A DNA stretch of 64,000 nucleotides, from positions 2,604,001 through 2,668,000 of the forward strand of contig NZ_JAGIOB010000001.1 of assembly GCF_017876495.1 (NCBI RefSeq), in the 5' to 3' direction. The translations under genes were made by a program, and so were the position numbers. This document shows positions 35,910 to 44,822 of this stretch, piece after piece. Each line of letters begins with the position of its first letter. The first letter of the stretch is position 1. The notes beneath the pieces are model-generated. The model saw only the letters and a program-made list of their open reading frames with translations, was not told where the DNA came from and did no database searches. This DNA comes from Microlunatus capsulatus. Lineage in GTDB: Bacteria > Actinomycetota > Actinomycetes > Propionibacteriales > Propionibacteriaceae.

Positions 35910-37265
35910 CTAGGCCGTGCTGCAGGTGGGGTGGGTGTGGGTGCCGTCGTCGTAGCTGAGCGGTTCGCGGCAGCTGATGCAGACGGCCGGTGAGGTCGAG
36001 GTCGGGTACCCGTCCCATCCGTCCCGCCGTCCCGCAGGCGTGGTTCTGGGACGGTTGGACGGTCGTGGGACGGATGACCCGTCCCAGGAGCCGCTATCCG
36101 TCCCAAGTTCGCGCTCGTGGGACGGCGGGACGGATGGGACGGGAAGGCCGCCCGGGTGAGCCGGAGGGCAGTAGCGGGACCAAGCGTCGGCGAAGGTCTC
36201 GGCGAGGTAGCCCTTGGTCTGGGAGCCGTCCTCCCATCGGCGGTTTGCCGAGCTGATGCCGAAGTCGCGGAGCATTATGCCGAGGGATCGTCCGGTAAGC
36301 CCATCGTGGCCGAGGGTCGCCCAGGGCGCTTCGTCGTCGTCGCGGAGTCGGCTGACGAGGGTGGCGGTCGGTAGGCCGGCTGCGGCGCCGAACGCGGTGC
36401 GGCAGTCCATCAGCAGCCGGACGCGTAGGGAAACGTGCTCTTCGTCGCTGTCGCCGTTGCTCAGGGCCAGGCAGGCCATCCGGGCGGTTGCGGGCCAGTG
36501 GCCGCCAGCGAGGTCGGCGACGGCGACGAGTGGCTCCCAGGTGTCGGCCGCCCTGTCCTCGACCGGGAGGGCGGGGACGGCCGCGCTGAGCTGGTCCAAC
36601 TGGGCGCGGACCCACTGGTGCAGCTCAGACTTGATCCCGCTGAGAGCTGGACCATCGCGGCGGGCTCGGAACGGCTGGACCGTCTCGTCTGGTGCTCGCC
36701 GCCGCATCGTGACCAGCACGGCGCGGTCCTCGATCGTGTCGGGCATGTTGCCGATGCCGGCCAGGGCGGCCATGGCGAAGGTGGCGATGCGGTCGACCTC
36801 GCGGCGGGAGGCGTCCCAGCGGATCGCGGGCCGGCCCCGCTGGTGGCCGGCGTTCAGGAGGCCGCGGAGGTCCTCGTGCTCGCCGGCGCGGGGCCCGAAG
36901 ATCGTGTCGGCCTCGTCGATGAGCAGGGTGGGTGGGTCGGTCGGGTTCTCACCGATGGACCGGTAGACGGCTGAGGGGGAGGCGTTGGTCGTCATCAGCG
37001 GGAGGTGACACAGGGCCTCGACCAGGTCGAGCAGCCGGGACTTGCCGCAGCGCTTCTCCGGGGCCTTGATCACCAGTCGCGGGGCGGCGTTCCAGGCAGG
37101 CATGCCGTGAGTGGCGGCCACCCAGAGGACGACCGCGGTGGCGGCTTCGTCGGACGGCATCACGACGTAGCGACGGAGGGCGTTCAGCACCTGGTCCAGC
37201 ACCTCGGCGCCGTCGACGGCGGCGGTCGGCTCACCAGCGGCCGTGGACGCGGTCGGTCTGGTCAC
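35910..37265 (-). CDS. DUF3631-domain replication ATPase of the AICE
   Basis: The 451-residue protein has a Walker A-like motif (KAPEKRCGKSRLLDLV), a Walker B motif (TLLIDEADTIFG), and an RDGPALSGIKSELHQW region typical of DUF3631, found in phage and plasmid replication proteins as the helicase-like partner. The C-terminal ~80 residues are low complexity and end with a Cys/His tail (CISCREPLSYDDGTHTHPTC, zinc-ribbon-like). It overlaps the prim-pol stop (ATGA). The coding region contains the GGGACGG repeat cluster at 36009-36143, so it may also carry the replication origin. Confidence 0.85.
   Translation of the reverse strand: MTRPTASTAAGEPTAAVDGAEVLDQVLNALRRYVVMPSDEAATAVVLWVAATHGMPAWNAAPRLVIKAPEKRCGKSRLLDLVEALCHLPLMTTNASPSAVYRSIGENPTDPPTLLIDEADTIFGPRAGEHEDLRGLLNAGHQRGRPAIRWDASRREVDRIATFAMAALAGIGNMPDTIEDRAVLVTMRRRAPDETVQPFRARRDGPALSGIKSELHQWVRAQLDQLSAAVPALPVEDRAADTWEPLVAVADLAGGHWPATARMACLALSNGDSDEEHVSLRVRLLMDCRTAFGAAAGLPTATLVSRLRDDDEAPWATLGHDGLTGRSLGIMLRDFGISSANRRWEDGSQTKGYLAETFADAWSRYCPPAHPGGLPVPSVPPSHERELGTDSGSWDGSSVPRPSNRPRTTPAGRRDGWDGYPTSTSPAVCISCREPLSYDDGTHTHPTCSTA
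36009..36143. repeat. GGGACGG/CCGTCCC heptamer cluster with a 25-bp perfect inverted repeat
   Basis: The 25 bases 36009-36033 are the exact reverse complement of 36119-36143. Each arm holds three heptamers (for example CCGTCCC at 36010, 36019 and 36027), and the ~85 bp between arms add at least three more, in both orientations. The cluster lies inside the coding sequence of the replication ATPase. Such iteron-like arrays are typical of replication or transfer origins. Confidence 0.65.
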
Positions 37266-38215
37266 GCCGCGCTCCGGTTGCGCGGCCCGGTGCGAGGCGT
37301 CAGGCCGCCGCGGTGCAGACCGCTGGTGATGGTGGCCATGGCCTCGGCGGTGGTGAAGGCGCCGGCGGCGATGTGGTCGGCACAGGCCAAGTGCAGCTGG
37401 TACCGGATCGGCGCCTCGTCGAGGAGGCCGCCGGCCACCAGCTGACCGAGGGCGACGGAGGCGCAGAACAGCGCGTGGTTGCGCTGGCCAGCTCGCGCGG
37501 CGCGTACGGCGTCGACCTCGGCCCTGACCGCGGCGCTGGCGTAGCCGGCCGGGACGGTCCGGCCTGCCACGTGAGGAGGGGAGGCGGAGGAGCCGCCGGC
37601 CCTACGGCTGAGCGCGGCGGTCAGCCAGTCGGGAAGTGGTGCCAGGGGTAGGGCGGCGGTCGTCGTGTAGCGGCGGCCGTCAACTAGCTGCGTGGGTGGT
37701 GCGACGACGTAGCCACCTTGACCACGGGTGTCTATGAGCCAACCGAGGCGGCCGGCGGTGCTGGCGAGCTGGGCGTTCCTGGGGGCTCGGTAGTAGCGGT
37801 GGAAGCCACCCGACGGGGTTGAGACCGTGTGTGTGTCGGGCAGCTCGCGTGCATGCGCCAGCTCGGCCAGCACGTCCTCCCCGGTGACTGCCGCGCGATG
37901 ACGCCACACGGACGGAGCATCAGCACCAGGCTTGGGGCGGTCGGTGTCGATCACGAGCAGCCCTGACGGCCCGCAGGCGATGCCGATGCCGAAGGGGTGC
38001 CGGTTCCAAGCGCGGCTGATCCGCAGTTCGCTGTTCGTCGCTCGCTGCTCCCATCCCTGGTGGCCGTGCCGGCAGAAGGGGTCAGAGCGGTCGCAGCGGG
38101 CCGCTGAGTGGTTGGGGCAGGCCGGCCGCTTGCTGCCGGGCAGGAGAGGGAACACGTGCCAGCCGCGAGCTGCGTACTTGAGAGCGGCTGCGGTCCGTTT
38201 GTTGTGGTCGATCAC
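37262..38215 (-). CDS. Bifunctional primase/polymerase (prim-pol) replication protein
   Basis: The 317-residue protein has the prim-pol N-terminal domain: ALKYAARGWHVFPLLPGSKRPAC, the catalytic Asp pair in LLVIDTDRP, TVSTPSGGFHRYYRAP, IDTRGQGGYVVAPPT. The cysteine/histidine-rich stretch NHSAARCDRSDPFCRHGHQGWE is the usual zinc site. With the DUF3631 ATPase it forms a split RepPP-type replication module. ATG 38215 has TCAACTGTG upstream; no clear Shine-Dalgarno. Its stop overlaps the next gene start. Confidence 0.9.
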   Translation of the reverse strand: MIDHNKRTAAALKYAARGWHVFPLLPGSKRPACPNHSAARCDRSDPFCRHGHQGWEQRATNSELRISRAWNRHPFGIGIACGPSGLLVIDTDRPKPGADAPSVWRHRAAVTGEDVLAELAHARELPDTHTVSTPSGGFHRYYRAPRNAQLASTAGRLGWLIDTRGQGGYVVAPPTQLVDGRRYTTTAALPLAPLPDWLTAALSRRAGGSSASPPHVAGRTVPAGYASAAVRAEVDAVRAARAGQRNHALFCASVALGQLVAGGLLDEAPIRYQLHLACADHIAAGAFTTAEAMATITSGLHRGGLTPRTGPRNRSAA

Positions 38216-38339
38216 AGTTGAGGTCTTCTCTGAGGGCGTACGGATCAGGCGCGCCGGCGGTAGCGGCCTGCGCGGTGGTGGTCGAGCTGGCGAGGGTTGA
38301 GCGGGAGATGCCCGGCGGCCGGTCGGCGGCCGCTACGCG

Positions 38340-40502
38340 CTACTTCCCTGGTGGGGAGGCGGTCGATTCGGTAGCGGCGCCGCTACCGGTAGCAGCTGTG
38401 GCGGGTGCCTCAGAGGTGTCGGGCGGCACGTCGTCGCGGTCGCCCAGGGCCCCCGCGAGGGTGGCGCGGGAGGGGCCGCGGCGGTTCACGGGGCGGCCAT
38501 CGAAGACCCGCTTCACCTGGATCGAGCGGAGCCCATGAGGACGGACGGCGGCCGAGACCTGCTCGCCGGTCCACGCGCCGTAGAGGCCGGGGTGAGCCGC
38601 GCTCAGGCGGTCGGCCAGATCGTCCCACCAGACCTTGTCCTCCTCAAGTGGCCAGGCCGCCGCCAGATGGTCCAGCACCGAGGACGTGTCGGTGTCGGGC
38701 TCGGGGTCGAGCCCTGCTGCGTGGCCGGTCAGGAGGCCCGCAGTAAGTCGAGCTGCGCGAGCGCGTGCGACGACGGGCTCGGCGGCCGGGGCATCGAGGT
38801 AGGCCACGCGGACGATGACTGGTTCGTCGCCCTCGCCGGCCAGGAAGCCGACGCCGCGATCGGTGCGGGCGAAGGTGGTTGTCCGGACGCCGGCCTTGTA
38901 CATGCTCGTGCCGAGCACCATGTCGTTCTCGACCTGGCCGGCGACTTTGAGGCAGAACCGCAGGACGGCGTTGGAGGAGATCCCGGTGGGGAGGCTCTTG
39001 GCGTCGACGCGCTGGGTGGCCAGGAGGACGATGATGCCGGCGGCCGGGCCACGCTTGCCGAGGTCGGTCACGAGGGCGACGGTCTCGGGGTCGTCGTCGA
39101 AGGCGAGCTGGCACTCGTCGATCACGAGCACGACCGGCCAGAGCCCGAGCTCGCGGCGGTCGGACAGGGCGCGGGTCACTTTGCCCTCGGGGCACACCTC
39201 CCGGGGGAGGCTGCGCAGCTGCTTGTAGCGCCGGCCCATATCGGCGTGGATCGCCCGGAGGTCGGCCTTGAAGTAGCTCAGGTCGTCGGGGTCGTCGCCC
39301 ACCCGGAAGCGGTGGGCGACCGGCTCGATGGCGAGGAAGTCGGCGCCACCTTTGAGGTCGTAGACGTGCAGCTCGGCGGTGGGGTCGAGCGCGGCGGCCA
39401 GCGTGAGCAGGCGGAGCAGGAACGTCTTCCCCATCCGGGGCAGGGCGCCGATGACCATCAGCGCGAACACGAGGGTCACGGTGACCGGCCGGCCCCGGGG
39501 GTCGGCGCCGAAGGTGACGGGCGCGAAGAGGTCGACCCGTCCAGCCTTGCTTAGCGGCCAGGGAACGGGCTTCGCCTTGCTCATCGGCTTGTCGCCCACC
39601 CACAAGATGAGCCGGCCGGCGTGGGTGTCGTGGTCGGTCGAGGGCCAGACCGAGGAGAGCGGCCGGCGTAGGCCCGAGGCGAGCCGGTCGCGGCGCTCGA
39701 TCACGTCGCCGGCCGTGACTCCGGGCGGCAGGTCGAGGTCAGCGCGGAAGCCGGGGCCGTCCCGAACGACAGGCGACGGGAACCGGACCGCGCTCTCCCC
39801 GCCGCGGGTGATGGCCTTGTTCAGCTCGCCGATCCCAAGCGACCCGAGCGCGGTCAGGATGAGGTCAGCCGTCAGCCGAGGGACAGCTTCGGAGTCGACC
39901 GCTCGGGAGGTGACCGGCCGGTCGGGTGACCGGCCGAGCAGTCCGAGCAGCGAGAGGAGGCCGACGGTGCCCGCGAGCAGACCGCCCGGAGTCGCCGCCT
40001 GCGTGCCGCTCCACACGATCAGGCCGGCTAGTACCAGGACCACCGCGGAGAGCCCGGCGCGACCGGAAGCTGTCCGTCGGTGCTGCTCGCTCAGCCGCAG
40101 GAACACGGCGGGGTCGGCGCCCGGCGCGGTCATCTGAGCGCGCACAGTTCGACCGTCAGCGTCGAGCGCCCAGGAGAACCAGCCACGGGTTAGCCGAGCC
40201 AGTCCTAGAGGGGAGCGCGCCGTCAGTCGCAGCCAGTAGAGCGGGAGCCGCAGCGCATGAAATGCGGCGACGTGAGCGGAGCGCCTGGCATTCCATGCGG
40301 CAGCGTCACGGAAGGCGGTGCGCGAGTGAAGCCAGGACGGGAGGACCGGAAGGGGCTCGGTCGGAGGACCGGCGCCACCGCGACTGTCGACGAGGGGCGG
40401 CTTGGCAGCGACGGCCGGTCCGCCTTGAGGCTCGACGAGCTGGACCAGCGGGGGAGCCGGCTCCGCTGGGGCCGCCGGGTCGCCCATAGCCGGCTCGGCC
40501 AT
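38340..40502 (-). CDS. FtsK/SpoIIIE-family (TraB-like) conjugative DNA translocase
   Basis: The 720-residue protein has an N-terminal proline-rich region, two hydrophobic helices near residues ~165-210, and a C-terminal motor. Walker A is ALPRMGKTFLLRLL (Lys359), Walker B is WPVVLVIDECQLAF, with LATQRVDAKSLPTGISSNAV typical of FtsK/TraSA. A winged-helix-like tail follows. One such hexamer moves double-stranded plasmid DNA between mycelia in AICEs. The start TGATG overlaps the stop of the small membrane protein gene. Confidence 0.93.
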   Translation of the reverse strand: MAEPAMGDPAAPAEPAPPLVQLVEPQGGPAVAAKPPLVDSRGGAGPPTEPLPVLPSWLHSRTAFRDAAAWNARRSAHVAAFHALRLPLYWLRLTARSPLGLARLTRGWFSWALDADGRTVRAQMTAPGADPAVFLRLSEQHRRTASGRAGLSAVVLVLAGLIVWSGTQAATPGGLLAGTVGLLSLLGLLGRSPDRPVTSRAVDSEAVPRLTADLILTALGSLGIGELNKAITRGGESAVRFPSPVVRDGPGFRADLDLPPGVTAGDVIERRDRLASGLRRPLSSVWPSTDHDTHAGRLILWVGDKPMSKAKPVPWPLSKAGRVDLFAPVTFGADPRGRPVTVTLVFALMVIGALPRMGKTFLLRLLTLAAALDPTAELHVYDLKGGADFLAIEPVAHRFRVGDDPDDLSYFKADLRAIHADMGRRYKQLRSLPREVCPEGKVTRALSDRRELGLWPVVLVIDECQLAFDDDPETVALVTDLGKRGPAAGIIVLLATQRVDAKSLPTGISSNAVLRFCLKVAGQVENDMVLGTSMYKAGVRTTTFARTDRGVGFLAGEGDEPVIVRVAYLDAPAAEPVVARARAARLTAGLLTGHAAGLDPEPDTDTSSVLDHLAAAWPLEEDKVWWDDLADRLSAAHPGLYGAWTGEQVSAAVRPHGLRSIQVKRVFDGRPVNRRGPSRATLAGALGDRDDVPPDTSEAPATAATGSGAATESTASPPGK

Positions 40503-40705
40503 CACTGCACCGCCGAACTGAAGGCACGCACGACCGAGTTCGACAACGAGTTGAGGCCGGACAGGATCGGCGGTCCGACGGTGGTCGAGGCCAGCGCGAG
40601 ACCGAACAGCACTCCGACGATGACGCCGGAGACCTTCTGCTTGCCCCACCGCACCAGACCGAAGGCGAGGAGACCGAGCAGGAGGACCAGGGGGATGGAG
40701 AGCAC
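40502..40705 (-). CDS. Small membrane protein of the transfer operon (Spd-like)
   Basis: The 67-residue protein has two hydrophobic helices (LVLLLGLLAFGLVRWGKQ and VSGVIVGVLFGLALASTTVG). GTG 40705 follows AAAGGA. It ends within the TGATG overlapping the translocase start. Small spd membrane proteins in pSAM2-like elements help plasmid spread; position and size fit, but sequence similarity is not diagnostic. Confidence 0.7.
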   Translation of the reverse strand: MLSIPLVLLLGLLAFGLVRWGKQKVSGVIVGVLFGLALASTTVGPPILSGLNSLSNSVVRAFSSAVQ

Positions 40706-40800
40706 GAGTGTTCCTTTCGAGGGGTGCCGGCGCCGGTTGCGACCGGTCAGGGGTGCTCGGCCGGGGGGATGCCGGGGACGAGCTATGGCAGTTAGAGTCA

Positions 40801-40854
40801 GGACCAAGAGAGACCCATGAGTGGACCATAAGCATACCAAGAGGGGACCGTCAA
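40801..40854. promoter_or_regulatory. Phased ACC-containing repeats, candidate operator of the GntR regulator
   Basis: Five imperfect decamers (starts near 40801, 40811, 40823, 40834 and 40845; for example GGACCAAGAG, GGACCATAAG, ATACCAAGAG) recur at 10-12 bp, about one helical turn. They lie between the divergent transfer operon and the GntR gene. Confidence 0.45.
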
Positions 40855-40860
40855 CGACCG

Positions 40861-41205
40861 ATGCCGAAACCTCCCGTACGTGCGCACGAGCTCACGGCCC
40901 AGCTGGCGACGCAGATTCGGGCTGGGGAGCCAGCGCCTGGTTCGTGGCTGCCGTCTGAGCGGCAGCTGGCCGAGGCTCACGCCGTCAGCCGCACGACTGC
41001 TCGCGCCGCCCTGCAGAACCTCGCCGAGCTCGGCTTGGTGCGGGCGGTGCCCGGCTCCGGTGTGCAAGTGCAGCAAGTCGCGGAAAGCGTCACCGAACCC
41101 GAGATGCAGCGCACACTCGACCAGATCAGCGTGCAGCTCGACGAGATCAAGGCTCGACTGGCCCGACTCGAGGCGGCCGCCGGCGATGGCGAGCCGACGG
41201 CTTGA
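40861..41205 (+). CDS. GntR-family regulator of the AICE (KorSA-like)
   Basis: The 114-residue protein has the GntR winged helix (AQLATQIRAGEPAPGSWLPSERQLAEAHAVSRTTARAALQNLAELGLVRAVPGSGVQV) and a short C-terminal coiled coil (MQRTLDQISVQLDEIKARLARLEAA), without an effector domain. Such short GntR proteins (KorSA in pSAM2) repress transfer genes. ATG 40861 has no strong Shine-Dalgarno. It is divergent from the transfer operon, with phased repeats between. Confidence 0.85.
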   Translation: MPKPPVRAHELTAQLATQIRAGEPAPGSWLPSERQLAEAHAVSRTTARAALQNLAELGLVRAVPGSGVQVQQVAESVTEPEMQRTLDQISVQLDEIKARLARLEAAAGDGEPTA

Positions 41206-41218
41206 GAGGCGGGGTGTC

Positions 41219-42766
41219 ATGACCACGAGTCAAGTCGGCGAGGGCCCGCCCGACCATGCACCCGCGCTGGTCCAGCACCGCCCTGGCACTGCCCTGGTGA
41301 CGGTCGTGACGCACTGGACCGCCGGGAAGGCGACTGTGCTCCAGGCCGCGACGCGCATGTCCCAGGAGGCGTTCGCCGGCTATCTCGGAGTCAGTCCGCG
41401 CACTGTTGCCAAGTGGCGCGAACGGCCCGAGGCTGACCTGCGGCCGACGACCAGCGAGCTGCTCGACACGGTCCTCAGCAGGCTCGATGACCTCACGCGC
41501 GAACGCTTCACGCTGCTCCTCGCTGCCGAGCCGGTGACCGTGTCGGGCGGCCTGGTCGAGTCGCCAAACGGCACGGGGCCGGCGCCGGCTCGGCCGACGC
41601 CCGACGCGGTTGTGCAAGCGAGTCAAGCCCGCTGGCTCGACGTTCGGCAGTACCTCACCGAGAGCGGTATCGGGTTGGCGTCACGGACCGCCGCTCTCTA
41701 CGACCCCGTGCTCCGGATCGACCAGCTGCCAGCGCTGAGCGCCGCAGCGTGGCTCCCTGAGCGCCCCGTGCCGCTCGAAGCAATCACGTTGCGCTGGGAA
41801 GCCGAGCCGCCAGCCCCTCGAATCACGGGAGAGCAGGCCGAGGCGCGGCAGACCTTGCCGCTGCGTGCGCCAGGCCGCGCCTTCGAGCGCTACACAACCG
41901 CTATTCGCTACCTCAAGTCGCCAGCCCTCTTCGAGAACCGGCACAGCTACCGCCTGCTGAACGTCGACTGGCGCGGCGGCGGGGGAGAATTGACATTCGG
42001 TCTCTCAACGTTCTTCGACAAGCTCGACAGCGCGGAGCCTTTCGCGCACGAGGCGGCGACCGCGGAGCTGGCGGGCCAGCTCGACTGGACACAGCTGCCG
42101 TACCGCTCGCTGGTGACCGACCCGTTCGACTTGGCCGATCGGCCCGTCAACCCGGGCATCAGCACCCTGACCATCCGGTGGGACCGGGAAGCCGGCAAGG
42201 GGACGTTCTTCCTGCTTCAGCGCAACCCGTCCCAGGTGACGAACGGCCGGCACTACAGCTTGCTCCCGGCGGGCGAGTTTCAGCCCGCCAGCATCTCGAC
42301 CGAGAGCGTCGCTACGGACCTTGATCTGTGGCGGAACATGGTGCGCGAGTACAGCGAGGAGATGCTCGGTCAGCCGGAGCATGACGGCAGCAGTGGTCGG
42401 CCGATCGACTACGACACATGGCGCTTTTACCGCGACATGTCGGCCGCGCGCACCTCTGGCGAGCTGCGTGTCTACGCTCTGGGCATCGTGCTCGATGCTC
42501 TGAGTTTGAACTCGTCGATCGCAACGGTCGCGGTCGTTGAGAGCCGAGCCTTCGATCGCCTCTTCCGCGATCTGGTGGACACGAATGCCGAAGGCACCTT
42601 GATCAAGTCCCTTCCTTCGAACAGGACAGTGAGCGGGCTGCCGTTCGACCCGCACACGGTGCACCAGCTGACGTCATCGGAGCCGCTGGGCCAGACCAGT
42701 GCGGCCTGCCTCGCTTTGGCTTGGCAGCATCGAGCTGTTCTGTTGATGGACTCGCGGGCCGCCTGA
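41219..42766 (+). CDS. HTH regulator fused to a large domain with a Nudix-like motif
   Basis: The 515-residue protein opens with an XRE-type helix-turn-helix (MSQEAFAGYLGVSPRTVAKWRER, ~residues 45-70). After a linker there is a long beta-rich region, and near residues ~350-385 the pattern SLLPAGEF...LWRNMVREYSEEMLG, which carries the Nudix core RExxEExxG at reasonable spacing. pSAM2 encodes a Nudix protein (Pif) that limits transfer, so a fused control protein is plausible. The Nudix assignment rests on the motif only. It follows the GntR gene by 13 bases. Confidence 0.7.
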   Translation: MTTSQVGEGPPDHAPALVQHRPGTALVTVVTHWTAGKATVLQAATRMSQEAFAGYLGVSPRTVAKWRERPEADLRPTTSELLDTVLSRLDDLTRERFTLLLAAEPVTVSGGLVESPNGTGPAPARPTPDAVVQASQARWLDVRQYLTESGIGLASRTAALYDPVLRIDQLPALSAAAWLPERPVPLEAITLRWEAEPPAPRITGEQAEARQTLPLRAPGRAFERYTTAIRYLKSPALFENRHSYRLLNVDWRGGGGELTFGLSTFFDKLDSAEPFAHEAATAELAGQLDWTQLPYRSLVTDPFDLADRPVNPGISTLTIRWDREAGKGTFFLLQRNPSQVTNGRHYSLLPAGEFQPASISTESVATDLDLWRNMVREYSEEMLGQPEHDGSSGRPIDYDTWRFYRDMSAARTSGELRVYALGIVLDALSLNSSIATVAVVESRAFDRLFRDLVDTNAEGTLIKSLPSNRTVSGLPFDPHTVHQLTSSEPLGQTSAACLALAWQHRAVLLMDSRAA

Positions 42767-43046
42767 TCGAAGTGCCTCGCATTCTCAGCCCGGCCCACAG
42801 TCAGGTTGGACCGTCGGGCGCGGCCCACAGCGTCCCTGTGCCCCAGCGGGCTGGCGTCGCCCCATCTGTGCAACAGGCAGCCGCTGCCGATGGAGCCTTG
42901 AGGTGCCGGGCGGAGAAGGCGTCGTCCGCTGCTCAGCTCGGACCGTCTGGCCTTCCCACTTGTTGGCGCCGCCGCCACATGCCCGTAACGGGTAGCTCGG
43001 AGCCCAGCAGGATGCAGACTCATACCTCACCGTCGAGAGGGATCAG

Positions 43047-44822
43047 ATGACACCGGTCGGGTTCGAAAACAAGGTGGCCTTCGTTTGGAAGGTTGCTGAC
43101 AAGCTGCGTGGCACCTTCAAGCAGCACGAGTACGGATCGGTCATGCTGCCCCTGCTCGTCCTGCGGCGCATGGACGCCGTGCTGGCGCCCACCAAGGAGG
43201 CCGTAGTCGCCAAGGCCGCCGGAATGGCGGCCATCGGGGAGGGTCAGGACGCCATCCTCAAGGCGGTCGCAAAGCAGCGGTTCTACAACACCTCACCCCT
43301 CACGTTCTCGTCGATGCTCAGCGACGATAAGAACCTGGTCGAGCAGCTCGCTGGCTACATCCGCCGACTCTCGACGGACGCATACGCTGTCATGGAGGCG
43401 TACAACGTCGACGACAAGATCACCCGCATGGACCGCGCCGGGATTCTCTACGCCGTACTCTCCAATTTCGCCGACCTAGATTTGCGGCCGAGTGTGGTCA
43501 GTAACGAGGCGATGGGCTACATCTTCGAGGAGCTGCTACGTAAGTTCTCAGAGATGAGCAATGAGACGGCCGGGGAACACTACACTCCGCGCGAAGTCAT
43601 CACGCTCATGGTCGAGTTGCTGTTGGATGAGAAGACCTCGTCAGAGCTGACCCAGAACCCTAAGCCCGTCCGCACCGTCTACGATCCCGCGGCTGGCACC
43701 GGCGGCATGCTGATGGGGGCCCTGCATCAGATCATGGAGCGCAACCCCAACGCCGTAGTCAAGGTCTACGGCCAGGAACTCAACGATGAGACCTGGGCCA
43801 TCGCGCAGTCAGACCTAATGATGCAGGATATCGAGCCAAACCAGATGGCCAATGGCAACAGCCTCACCGCCGACGCTTTCGACCGCGCCTTCGACTTCAT
43901 TCTGGCCAACCCGCCCTATGGGGTCGACTGGAAGAGCTATGCCGGGCCGATCAAGGATGAGCACGCCGCCTTGGGCCACTCTGGCCGATTCGGCGCTGGG
44001 TTGCCGCGCGCATCGGATGGGTCGCTACTCTTCCTGCAGCACATGCTTTGGAAGATGAAGCCGACCGGCTCGCGAGTCGGCATCGTGCTCTCGGGCTCGC
44101 CACTGTTCTCCGGCCAAGCCGGATCAGGGGAGTCGGAGATCCGCCGATGGATCCTAGAGAACGACTGGCTTGAAGGGATCGTCGCGTTGCCGGATCAGAT
44201 GTTCTACAACACCGGAATTTCGACGTACGTGTGGATCCTGACTAACAAGAAGGCGGAGGCCGACCGGGGCCGAGTGAGGTTGATTGACGGACGCGCACTC
44301 GGCACGAAGATGCGGAGGTCGCTCGGCGACAAGCGCAAGGAACTCACACCGGAGGCGATCGCCGAGATCGCTCAACTCTACGGCGGCGCTGGTGGCGAGT
44401 TCGCCAACGAGGCGCGGGTCAAGATGTTGGAACGGGAGACATTCGGTTTTCAGCGAATCACCGTCGAGCGACCGTTGGTAGACGAGAACGGTGCTCCCCG
44501 GCTGAAGAAGGGTAAGGCGCAGCCGGACGCTGGCCTCCGTGACCAGGAGAACGTACCACTGCCGGCCGGATGGTTTGACCTTGGCGAGCACGAGCGCAGC
44601 AAGGCGTTGTACGAGGCCGCGGAGCAGCACCTGACAGACGAAATCCACCCTTACGCACCCGACGCCTGGATTGATCACACGAAAACCAGGATAGGTGTCG
44701 AGATTCCCTTCAACCGACAGTTTTACGTCTACACGCCGCCGCGGCCGGTGGAGGAGATTGCCTCCGAAATCAAGGAATTGGAGGGCCAGATCCAATTGTG
44801 GATGAGCGGGGTGGAGCTGTGA
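43047..44822 (+). CDS. hsdM: Type I restriction-modification methyltransferase subunit
   Basis: The 591-residue protein has an N-terminal HsdM helical domain (VWKVADKLRGTFKQHEYGSVMLPLLVLRRMD), SAM-binding DPAAGTGG (Asp213) and catalytic NPPYG (Asn288), the N6-adenine methylase motif. FDFILANPPYG and GIVLSGSPLFSGQAGSGESEIR follow typical HsdM order. GAGAGGGATCAG precedes ATG 43047. The stop overlaps hsdS by GTGA. It methylates the recognition site and forms the M2S core with HsdS. Confidence 0.96.
   Translation: MTPVGFENKVAFVWKVADKLRGTFKQHEYGSVMLPLLVLRRMDAVLAPTKEAVVAKAAGMAAIGEGQDAILKAVAKQRFYNTSPLTFSSMLSDDKNLVEQLAGYIRRLSTDAYAVMEAYNVDDKITRMDRAGILYAVLSNFADLDLRPSVVSNEAMGYIFEELLRKFSEMSNETAGEHYTPREVITLMVELLLDEKTSSELTQNPKPVRTVYDPAAGTGGMLMGALHQIMERNPNAVVKVYGQELNDETWAIAQSDLMMQDIEPNQMANGNSLTADAFDRAFDFILANPPYGVDWKSYAGPIKDEHAALGHSGRFGAGLPRASDGSLLFLQHMLWKMKPTGSRVGIVLSGSPLFSGQAGSGESEIRRWILENDWLEGIVALPDQMFYNTGISTYVWILTNKKAEADRGRVRLIDGRALGTKMRRSLGDKRKELTPEAIAEIAQLYGGAGGEFANEARVKMLERETFGFQRITVERPLVDENGAPRLKKGKAQPDAGLRDQENVPLPAGWFDLGEHERSKALYEAAEQHLTDEIHPYAPDAWIDHTKTRIGVEIPFNRQFYVYTPPRPVEEIASEIKELEGQIQLWMSGVEL

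Noticed and set aside
38216-38339. A 30-codon ORF between translocase and prim-pol genes
   Set aside because: No RBS, low complexity and no homology signal; too short to support.
38535-39554. Plus-strand open frame of 339 codons
   Set aside because: Antisense shadow of the FtsK-like translocase, whose Walker motifs are on the other strand.
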